Source of the DNA: Bacteroidales bacterium
Lineage (GTDB): Bacteria > Bacteroidota > Bacteroidia > Bacteroidales > F082
Direction: 5' to 3'
Assembly (NCBI GenBank): GCA_023229245.1
Contig: JALNZU010000002.1
Location: 1-64,000, forward strand
DNA length: 64,000 nt
The notes under the pieces were generated by a model that saw only the letters and a program-made list of their open reading frames with translations, searched no databases and had not been told where the DNA came from. A program made the translations under genes and the position numbers. Every line of letters starts with the position of its first letter. The stretch's first letter is position 1. Positions 33,335 through 40,827 of the stretch are shown here, in pieces.

Positions 33335-35272
33335 ATGCAACTGATCATTGTCTCGGAACATAAAGAACGGATTGATTCTGTCTTCATCAGTCCGATAAAG
33401 GGTTTGCAAGTGGAGTATCTGCCTATTGAGCCACTGAACCAATGGATGAGACATATGAACACCGAACATCCTAAAGGGATCGCATTATTTCCGGTTATAG
33501 ACGGGAAATGGCAATATCATCTTTTGACGACGATTAAATTTCAGTATCCGGCCCATCCTATTTTAATCATAAGTGATACGAGCTTTGAGAAAGAGGCTAT
33601 ACAGTCTTCGGCCCAGTTTCAGTGGGACTTTTTTTTGCTGCATCCAAAAAATAAAGATAGCATGCATCAAAGCTTGCGTCTTTATTTTTCACGCCTTCAC
33701 AACCAACAGACTATTGCTAAGCTCAGTATTCAACTTAATGAAGCTAAACAGTTTAACAGCTATCTGCTTGGAAATCTTAGCCATCAGATACGCACTTCGC
33801 TTAATGCAGTAATTGGAATGACAGAAATGTTGTGTGATACCGAGCTGAACAGCAAGCAAAGATATTATGCAGAAACTATACAGGAAAGTGGGAATATGCT
33901 GCTGACGACCTTTAATGACTTGCTTGATTTTTCAAGAATAGAAGCCGGGCTGATACAACTGCACGACAAGCCGTTTAATTTGCTTGACAGCATACGCGAA
34001 AGCCTGTATAGCGTACTGAAAACCGCCCTTGAAAAAAAACTTGAAATAGTAACGGAGATCGAACCTGAAATCCCGTTAATGATCATGGGCGACGACCTGA
34101 GATTGCGGCAGATATTGATGAATTTACTGGATAATGCAATCAAATACACCCAGACAGGATTGGTGAAGCTGCAACTTTTTACTGAAATTCAAAAAGCCGG
34201 ACCCACTCTAATGATCAAAGTAACAGATACTGGTATGGGGATAGCAGAAGAAGTCATTCCGCATGTATTCAACCTGATAAAACCAAAACTATCTACTGCG
34301 AAACAACATACAAAAGGGATAGGACTTGGATTGGTCTTATGTAGGTATTTAACCGAAAAAATGGACGGCAGCATTGAACTTGTATCTAAGCTTAAGGAAG
34401 GAACAACATTCACTGTAAGAATCCCACTGCGACCAGTATCATCCGAAATAGCAGGTCCAAAAATAGATGTATTACACCATAAGAAAGTATTGTATCTGAC
34501 TAACACTAGCCTGTTAGACGAGACTATCAGATTTTATTGCGAAAAAGCTTCTATGGATTTCCAGTTAAAGACTGTTCATGAAAATTATCCCGAAGCCGGA
34601 GTTACATTTCGCAATATCGATTTGATAATAACTCATCTACGCCCTGATATAAAAATTGATCTGCAACTTATTGACACCCTGAGAGAGCATGAAGCCATCC
34701 CTCTGATTTTGCTTAAAGAACGAGATAAGATAGACGAAAAACTCATTATCATTCGTAACAATGTCATCATTTTGTTGAAGCCTGTTGATATGTTCGAGTT
34801 TTGGGAAGCTGCTGAAGCAGTGCTTACCGGCAAAGCCGACAGCCTTTTCCTTGCTTCAAAGCATAAGCAATACGATGAGCATTTAGGCGAGTATCATCCA
34901 TTGGATATATTGATAGCAGAGGATAATGCCATTAACCAGCGTATCATCCTAAGCATATTAAACCGCTTTGGGTATCAGGCCAAGATAGTGGAAAACGGTA
35001 AAGAAGCATTAGAATCCTTAGAACGTCGGAAATATGATGTAGTACTGACTGATATTCAAATGCCAGTTATGGATGGGTTAGAGGCAACCCGGCAAATACG
35101 TAGGCATATACCTCAAAAGCGGCAGCCGTATATCATTGCTCTTACAGCTGATGCACTGCAACAAAGCCGCTCCGAATATCTCTCACATGGCGTGGATGAA
35201 GTATTGTATAAACCAGTACAAAGTAATGCGCTTATCCAAATTTTAAGTAAAATAAAACGCTTGGAACGATAA
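33335..35272 (+). CDS. Hybrid histidine kinase with two degenerate receivers and one intact receiver
   Basis: A 645-residue cytoplasmic hybrid kinase. Residues 1-120 have a receiver-like pattern (HPILIISD and a final LLHPKN) without a phosphoacceptor. HisKA follows with His150 in LSHQIRTSLN, where the usual glutamate after the histidine is Gln151. HATPase (about 255-375) has NLLDNAIKYT and GIGLGLVLCRYL. A second pseudo-receiver (about 385-505) has THLRPD where a phosphoacceptor would be. The C-terminal receiver (520-640) is complete, with Asp573 in VLTDIQMPVMDG and the Lys in LYKPV. The ATG at 33335 is preferred to the TTG at 33308. HATPase motifs suggest ATP binding is kept; kinase direction is uncertain. 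Confidence 0.85.
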   Translation: MQLIIVSEHKERIDSVFISPIKGLQVEYLPIEPLNQWMRHMNTEHPKGIALFPVIDGKWQYHLLTTIKFQYPAHPILIISDTSFEKEAIQSSAQFQWDFFLLHPKNKDSMHQSLRLYFSRLHNQQTIAKLSIQLNEAKQFNSYLLGNLSHQIRTSLNAVIGMTEMLCDTELNSKQRYYAETIQESGNMLLTTFNDLLDFSRIEAGLIQLHDKPFNLLDSIRESLYSVLKTALEKKLEIVTEIEPEIPLMIMGDDLRLRQILMNLLDNAIKYTQTGLVKLQLFTEIQKAGPTLMIKVTDTGMGIAEEVIPHVFNLIKPKLSTAKQHTKGIGLGLVLCRYLTEKMDGSIELVSKLKEGTTFTVRIPLRPVSSEIAGPKIDVLHHKKVLYLTNTSLLDETIRFYCEKASMDFQLKTVHENYPEAGVTFRNIDLIITHLRPDIKIDLQLIDTLREHEAIPLILLKERDKIDEKLIIIRNNVIILLKPVDMFEFWEAAEAVLTGKADSLFLASKHKQYDEHLGEYHPLDILIAEDNAINQRIILSILNRFGYQAKIVENGKEALESLERRKYDVVLTDIQMPVMDGLEATRQIRRHIPQKRQPYIIALTADALQQSRSEYLSHGVDEVLYKPVQSNALIQILSKIKRLER

Positions 35273-35359
35273 AAACTTTTCTAAATATCATATCCTGTTT
35301 CGCCGTAAAGCAAATGACACGAAAACTATCTCTCCCCTTGTCAATTGATAGCTTATGAG

Positions 35360-35367
35360 TACTTTTG
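35360..35367 (+). promoter_or_regulatory. Promoter of radC
   Basis: TACTTTTG matches TAnnTTTG, with TTG at 35338-35340 exactly 19 bases upstream. The radC ATG lies 18 bases downstream; the in-frame TTG at 35365 is within the promoter. Confidence 0.7.
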
Positions 35368-35385
35368 CGAAAACAACCATTCAAA

Positions 35386-36087
35386 ATGATGGAAAGGGAA
35401 CAAAAAAAGTTTACCATAAAAGAGTGGGCGATTGACGACAGACCCAGAGAAAAGATGTTGCTCAAAGGCAGAGCAAGCCTTAGCGACGCCGAACTGATCG
35501 CAATACTGATAGGATCAGGTAACCAGGACGAATCGGCATTAGAGCTGTCGCGCAAAATTCTTAAAAGTGTGAAGAATAACTTAGTAGAACTATCAAGGCT
35601 AAGCATAAGCGATCTGAAAAAATTTAAAGGAATTGGTGAGGCCAAAGCTGTAAGTATTTTGGCAGCTCTGGAATTGGGTAAAAGGCGTAGAAGTGCCGAG
35701 GCCCTCGAACGCAAGACCATACGTTCGAGCCGCGATGCTTTCGAGTGTATATACCAGGAAGCAACAGACCTGCATTATGAAAAATTTTGGGTTATACTGC
35801 TCGATCAGGCAAATAAAGTCTTGCGCCTCACAGAAATCTCCGAAGGAGGTGTATCAGGTACAGTTGCCGATCCAAAAAAGATTTTTCGTATCGCACTAGA
35901 ACATCACGCTTCCAATATTATTCTTTGCCATAATCACCCATCAGGACAACTCAAACCTAGCGAAGCCGATATGAAGATCACAAAAAAAATAGTTCAGTCA
36001 GGCGATATGCTTGATATCAAGGTGTTAGACCATTTGATTATAGGTCACGATGCATACTACAGCTTTAGCGATGAAGGACTGATGTAA
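35386..36087 (+). CDS. radC: RadC/JAB-domain protein
   Basis: A 233-residue RadC family protein. The N-terminal part contains a UPF0758-type helix-hairpin-helix region (LKKFKGIGEAKAVSILAALE). The C-terminal JAB/MPN-like domain has the zinc-site motif HNHPSGQLKPSEAD. Proteins of this family were once assigned to DNA repair, but that role is not supported experimentally and the activity is unknown. The ATG at 35386 follows its own promoter; ATG at 35389 is an alternative. wecB follows after 24 bases on the same strand, so both may share the transcript. Confidence 0.9.
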   Translation: MMEREQKKFTIKEWAIDDRPREKMLLKGRASLSDAELIAILIGSGNQDESALELSRKILKSVKNNLVELSRLSISDLKKFKGIGEAKAVSILAALELGKRRRSAEALERKTIRSSRDAFECIYQEATDLHYEKFWVILLDQANKVLRLTEISEGGVSGTVADPKKIFRIALEHHASNIILCHNHPSGQLKPSEADMKITKKIVQSGDMLDIKVLDHLIIGHDAYYSFSDEGLM

Positions 36088-36111
36088 CGCTTGTTAACAT
36101 AAAAATAATTC

Positions 36112-37263
36112 ATGAAAATACTTACTGTTATTGGAGCCCGGCCCCAGATCATCAAAGCTGCTGCATTGAGCCGGGCAATAAAAACTCATTATCCCGACCA
36201 GATTAAAGAAGTGATTGTACATACCGGACAACATTACGATACCAATATGTCGAATATCTTTTTTCACGAATTAGGTATCCCAATGCCCGACTATAATTTA
36301 GGTGTCGGATCAGCATCACATGGTCAACAGACAGCAAAAATGATAGAAGGTATCGAAAAAATTCTGATAGCTGAACAACCCAACTATATCGTATTATACG
36401 GCGACACCAACTCTACCTTAGCCGGGGCTATAGCAGCATCAAAAATACACCTGCCCATAGTGCATATTGAAGCAGGCTTACGTTCATTTAATAAAAGCAT
36501 GCCAGAAGAGATCAACCGCATAGTATGCGACCACTGCTCTACCCTGCTTTTTACTCCTACCACTGCCGGATATGCCAACCTGCTTAACGAAGGATTCAAG
36601 GCCCACACAAAAACGCCGTTTACATCCGACAACCCGGGTGTGTTTCATTGCGGCGATGTGATGTACGACAATAGTCTGTATTTCACACAAAAAGCTATGG
36701 AGATCAAAGCTGGCTTTTTAACATCTAAAAAACTTAAACCGAATCATTATATTCTTAGCACCATTCATAGAGATCATAATACCGACCAGCCCGAGCGACT
36801 GAGAAATATTTTCACTGCATTACTACATATCGCACAAGAAAGCAAGCAGCCCATCTACTTACCCATGCACCCGCGTACTTCAAAACTACTTGAACAAAAT
36901 CTTGGTGAACGACTGTATAAGCTTATTATACAGGAGCCCCTCATACGTTTAGAGCAACCGGCTTCTTTCTTAGAAATGATATTGCTTGAAAAAAATGCCT
37001 CATTGATCATTACCGATTCGGGTGGAGTACAAAAAGAGGCCTACTTTTTTCAGAAAGCCTGCATCATATTACGATCGGAAACCGAATGGACAGAAATAGT
37101 TGATGCAGGTACCGCCCTGATAGCTGATGCCGATACCCTGCAGATCATCAACGCATGGAAACACTTCAACGAACAGCCACCTACCAATTTTCCACCTTTG
37201 TTTGGAGATGGACAAGCTGCCAGATTTATTGCAGCTCAAATGTTGAGTAATCAGGTTGAATAA
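36112..37263 (+). CDS. wecB: Non-hydrolysing UDP-N-acetylglucosamine 2-epimerase
   Basis: Interconverts UDP-GlcNAc and UDP-ManNAc for surface polysaccharide. The 383 residues contain the N-terminal GARPQIIKAAALSRAI, VHTGQHYDTNMS, VYGDTNST-like VLYGDTNSTLAGA, HIEAGLRSFN with MPEEINR, and the C-terminal ITDSGGVQKEAYF. All are diagnostic of the GT-B-fold epimerase family. Length is typical. It lies apart from the sugar-nucleotide operon at 6-11 kb but probably serves the same envelope glycans. Confidence 0.92.
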   Translation: MKILTVIGARPQIIKAAALSRAIKTHYPDQIKEVIVHTGQHYDTNMSNIFFHELGIPMPDYNLGVGSASHGQQTAKMIEGIEKILIAEQPNYIVLYGDTNSTLAGAIAASKIHLPIVHIEAGLRSFNKSMPEEINRIVCDHCSTLLFTPTTAGYANLLNEGFKAHTKTPFTSDNPGVFHCGDVMYDNSLYFTQKAMEIKAGFLTSKKLKPNHYILSTIHRDHNTDQPERLRNIFTALLHIAQESKQPIYLPMHPRTSKLLEQNLGERLYKLIIQEPLIRLEQPASFLEMILLEKNASLIITDSGGVQKEAYFFQKACIILRSETEWTEIVDAGTALIADADTLQIINAWKHFNEQPPTNFPPLFGDGQAARFIAAQMLSNQVE

Positions 37264-37274
37264 AATAGCGCTCC

Positions 37275-39653
37275 TTAGTTCTTTGGGCTAAAATGCGATT
37301 CATATACTGCTGATTCGATGATGTCATCCTTTTCCCATAAATCAATAATATATTCACCGTTGAGAAAATCATCAATCTGGCTACCATAGTATTTGCTGGC
37401 AGGTATGCCCGATGTTCCTGTTGGTATCACTACCTGCGAAGCACCCCAATCTGACAGGTCGTATATATGTCGTTGTGAAGCACCGCTGGTAACGTCGAAC
37501 AGATCACTCAAGCTATATGACATCGGATTCACAGTATGGAAGCTACCTCCTACCGGAAATGGTCCCTTGTTTAAACCTAACAGACGCTCAAGCAGTTTTA
37601 CTTTAGCTAATGGGTGCCGCAATGTGAGCTGATGAACTTTACCCCAACGCCATTCGGCAGGATTTTCCCCTAATCTGGCAGCTGCATCTGCAACCGCATC
37701 AGCAAATGACTTATTTACTATATCTTCAAATGTCTCTCTTTGCGGAGTAGTTACATCATCTATCCAAATTGACTGTTGATTAGCAAAGAAATATATGAAG
37801 TTATGCCGCATCAGTCTCGATATGACTTCATTATATAATTCATCACCTAATTCATCGGACATCACATTTTTAATGAAGTGGATATAAAATAAGTCGAACA
37901 GTAGCGGAGTAGTACCATCAGCTGTGTAGTGCAAATCCCACTGCCTCAGTATCTCAGTAGCTTTTTGGACAATTTCCGGCTTGTCGTGACTTTGTTCCAA
38001 TATGCCCACTATTTCATCTCTGTAATCGGCTGCAAAAGAAGACTGCTGATCTAATTGTATGGCTTTGAAATCATCCGCTGTAAATTTAGTAGTAGAATTC
38101 AACAGCTCTCTGATTCGCTTGATACGAGCAGGTATCTCAAACCAATATCCTAAATAATGTGGATAATCCGGTCCGACGGTTCTGTTATTAGCCGATGATA
38201 CCATTCCCTCCGGTGGATTAAAGGTAAAAGGCAGCTCTTCGAATGCCAGGAACCCATCCCAGTCATAGGTATCTGTGTCACCCGGATAGACTGAAATGGC
38301 GTCGCCTGCCTTACGGATAGCAACCAAACCTGTTGACTGCATTCCGATATTTCCATCTATATCGGCATATACTATGTTCTGGCTCACTGCACCAAAGCTT
38401 GAGAAAGCATCCCTAAATTCATACCAATCAGATGCACGGTTAGCCTTATAAACAGAGCGTACCTCATTGCTGAATTCATTACCTATCCAACGCATAGAAA
38501 CAACTTCGTCTTTTAGTTTTTTAAAACCGGAGATGACAGGGCCTCTGTGGGTAAAACGATTTTCACGCATGATCGTATCGCCCTTATTGGTTATTATCGC
38601 TTCCGGTACAATTTCCAATGGGAGCCATTGGTCATTAAACAGGTACAAGTCAGGGTTATCTGGATGCAGAGTTTCTTTGTAAAAGTCTATCTCGTCGATA
38701 TAAAGATTGGTCATACCCCATGCAATATGATCGTTATGTCCTGCTATGATAAATGGTGCACCAGGTACTGCTACTCCCGAAACCTGTAAGGTATCCTCAA
38801 CTGATTGGTGAACTTGGTACCATATACCTGGCAAGCCAAAGCTCAAATGCATATCGTTGGCTAACAGAGGTTTTCCGCTTGCAGTATGTGCACCCGATAT
38901 CGCCCAGTTATTGCTGGCATTAAATATTTCAATAGAAAACCTATTTAGTTTCTCAGAGCTTTCAAGCAAAGTAAATAAGCTATCTTGTGAGGCGGTGGTA
39001 TGTACATAAAAAGGTTGAAGGTCAGCTTGAGGCAACAATTCCTGTAAAAGCTCATATGGCAGTTTCTGAGCAAGTTTATGCACTATAATTTCGCTCTTCC
39101 AACTGTCAACAAGGTCCCATGCCATATAACCTATCAGGTTTAAGGTGTGAAATGGCTGCCATGGCTCAGGTTTATAACCTAAAATAAGAAACTCAGGAGG
39201 CAATTTGCTCTTTTGTTGTTCGATATACTGGTTTACTCCTTTTGAAAAAGCTTCAAGGGCCATGATTATTTCAGGTTCTGAACTCTCGAGAACCATCTTT
39301 GATTTTTGCGACATACGCAAGGCACGTAGCAATTGATCTGTATCCGCCATATCAGCACCGAATATCTCAGAAAGGCGACCCATAGTAACCCGACGTAACA
39401 AATCCATCTGCCAAAGCCTGTCTTGTGCCATGACATAACCAGTGACCATATACAGGTCATGCTGATTTTTTGCATAGATATGGGGTACAGCACGTAGATC
39501 ACGTATCACTTGAACATCGTCTATAAGCCCTTCAAAAACAAGACTTTGATTATAGTTGGGTAAGGCACGCGAAGTAAAATAATGTATGGTAAAAAAGGCC
39601 AGACCTAATAGAAGCAGTAAAGAGATAAGAATCCCAAAAAGTATCTTTTTCAT
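37275..39653 (-). CDS. Penicillin acylase family protein (Ntn hydrolase)
   Basis: An N-terminal nucleophile amidohydrolase of 792 residues with an N-terminal membrane or signal segment. The pro-enzyme would be cut before Ser247 in NASNNWAISG, leaving an alpha chain and a beta chain starting with serine. Other family features are MAQDRLWQMDLLRRVTMGRL, LLANDMHLSFGLPGIWY, ITAWGMTN-like HIAWGMTNLYID and SANNRTVG. In other bacteria such enzymes hydrolyse acyl-homoserine lactones, beta-lactams or other amides; the substrate here is unknown. The ATG at 39653 is chosen over a TTG three codons upstream. It is convergent with wecB, 11 bases away. Confidence 0.88.
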   Translation of the reverse strand: MKKILFGILISLLLLLGLAFFTIHYFTSRALPNYNQSLVFEGLIDDVQVIRDLRAVPHIYAKNQHDLYMVTGYVMAQDRLWQMDLLRRVTMGRLSEIFGADMADTDQLLRALRMSQKSKMVLESSEPEIIMALEAFSKGVNQYIEQQKSKLPPEFLILGYKPEPWQPFHTLNLIGYMAWDLVDSWKSEIIVHKLAQKLPYELLQELLPQADLQPFYVHTTASQDSLFTLLESSEKLNRFSIEIFNASNNWAISGAHTASGKPLLANDMHLSFGLPGIWYQVHQSVEDTLQVSGVAVPGAPFIIAGHNDHIAWGMTNLYIDEIDFYKETLHPDNPDLYLFNDQWLPLEIVPEAIITNKGDTIMRENRFTHRGPVISGFKKLKDEVVSMRWIGNEFSNEVRSVYKANRASDWYEFRDAFSSFGAVSQNIVYADIDGNIGMQSTGLVAIRKAGDAISVYPGDTDTYDWDGFLAFEELPFTFNPPEGMVSSANNRTVGPDYPHYLGYWFEIPARIKRIRELLNSTTKFTADDFKAIQLDQQSSFAADYRDEIVGILEQSHDKPEIVQKATEILRQWDLHYTADGTTPLLFDLFYIHFIKNVMSDELGDELYNEVISRLMRHNFIYFFANQQSIWIDDVTTPQRETFEDIVNKSFADAVADAAARLGENPAEWRWGKVHQLTLRHPLAKVKLLERLLGLNKGPFPVGGSFHTVNPMSYSLSDLFDVTSGASQRHIYDLSDWGASQVVIPTGTSGIPASKYYGSQIDDFLNGEYIIDLWEKDDIIESAVYESHFSPKN

Positions 39654-40044
39654 AGTTCTCAAGGTGTTGTTGTTTAAAAATCTGCTAAATAATCAACCAA
39701 TCTGGTTCAGGAACGAAGTACAATAATACATAAATATTTTATTGATCAAAGGGAGCAAAACAAAAGAATAAAAGTTTTGTTTGCAGAAATTCAATTTAGA
39801 TGAACCCCACCCTACCCACTCATCAAACGGCTAACAATAGAAAAGTATATGCCATCAGCCGGCTGATCGGTATTCATCAGCCGATTGGGTGATTATATTT
39901 TCAGAGTAAACAACACCTTGAAGGGGCAACACTTTAGATACCATGCACTATTATATCCATCAGTCAGATATCGAAATGATACTAACGCAAGGTGAATTAG
40001 TTCAGGTCGTTTGTGTGTAGTAATAAACTGTTGTTGAGTTGTGA
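39654..40044. other. Intergenic region with a GC-rich palindrome
   Basis: About 390 bases between the penicillin acylase gene and the sigma-factor gene, both on the minus strand. It holds the palindrome cluster at 39854-39883 (listed separately). A minus-strand stretch of about 40 open codons without a start lies around 39900-40020. No gene is supported. Confidence 0.45.
39854..39883. repeat. Palindrome plus repeat of ATCAGCCG
   Basis: ATCAGCCGGCTGAT at 39854-39867 is a perfect 14-base palindrome. ATCAGCCG occurs again at 39876-39883 and can pair with CGGCTGAT at 39860-39867 to form an eight-base-pair hairpin with an eight-base loop. It is markedly more GC-rich than its surroundings. It lies downstream of the sigma-factor gene, so it could be a terminator-like structure, although no T tract follows on either strand. 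Confidence 0.6.
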
Positions 40045-40632
40045 TCAGTATGTCAGGGAAACATTTTTCTCCCGTATCATTTTTCGCATATTGATCAAGG
40101 CATAACGCATACGCCCTAAAGCAGTATTGATGCTTACATCAGTTGCTTCGGCTATGTCTTTAAAGCTCATTTCGGCATATAGTCGAAGGTGTAATACTTC
40201 TTTTTGCTCTGGTGGCAAAAACTCTATCATTTTCCGAAGATCATCATGGATTTGTTCGGTGATGAGTTTCTGCTCTATAGATATATCAGTATATTCCAAT
40301 CTATCAACTAGCTGATAGTCATCAGTTCCATTATCAGAGACGGGTAAGCGTTTTGATTTTCTGAAATGGTCTATGATCAGGTTATGGGCAATTCGCATGA
40401 CCCATTGTATAAACTTTCCTTCTTCCTGATATGCCCCACTTTTCAGTGTACGTATCACTTTAATAAATGTGTCCTGAAATATATCATCAGCTAACTGTCT
40501 GTCTTTCACAAGCATCATGATATATGCAAACACCCTTGACTGGTGTCGCTGAAGAAGAAATTCAAAACTGGATTGATTACCATTAAGATAACTCTCAACC
40601 AGCTCTTTATCGCTACGATCTGTAACTTGCAT
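40045..40632 (-). CDS. ECF-type RNA polymerase sigma factor
   Basis: Sigma-70 family factor of 195 residues with region 2 (ADDIFQDTFIKVIRTLKSG, FIQWVMRIAHNLIIDHFRK) and region 4 (LPPEQKEVLHLRLYAEMSF, DIAEATDVSINTALGRMRYAL) joined by a short linker. This is the architecture of extracytoplasmic-function sigma factors. The region 4 sequence resembles the conserved Bacteroidota factors without an adjacent anti-sigma gene, and none is present here. The gene is divergent from uvrA with a 195-base gap. Confidence 0.9.
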   Translation of the reverse strand: MQVTDRSDKELVESYLNGNQSSFEFLLQRHQSRVFAYIMMLVKDRQLADDIFQDTFIKVIRTLKSGAYQEEGKFIQWVMRIAHNLIIDHFRKSKRLPVSDNGTDDYQLVDRLEYTDISIEQKLITEQIHDDLRKMIEFLPPEQKEVLHLRLYAEMSFKDIAEATDVSINTALGRMRYALINMRKMIREKNVSLTY

Positions 40633-40788
40633 AGAGCCTCCCTTTGTATTTTTTGGTTTACGATTAAAGGGTAAAAGTTATCTCGATAATGGTCCTCCTA
40701 TAAGATTTTAGTGTTGAACAATCACGCCTTCTGACGTGTTTTATAATGCAAAAATAAACAGTTTTCAAAACAAAGCAAGAAATATTGA

Positions 40789-40796
40789 TAATTTTG
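40789..40796 (+). promoter_or_regulatory. -7 element upstream of uvrA
   Basis: TAATTTTG matches TAnnTTTG, 31 bases before the uvrA ATG. A clear -33 TTG is not seen. Confidence 0.55.
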
Positions 40797-40827
40797 CGCA
40801 AATTTTCTTAAAAAGAATCGTTTTTTA

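Noticed and set aside
35232..35720. 162-codon antisense frame over radC
   Set aside because: Serine- and leucine-rich shadow of radC with no independent support.
39900..40020. Open minus-strand stretch of about 40 codons after the sigma-factor gene
   Set aside because: No start codon and no recognisable family.
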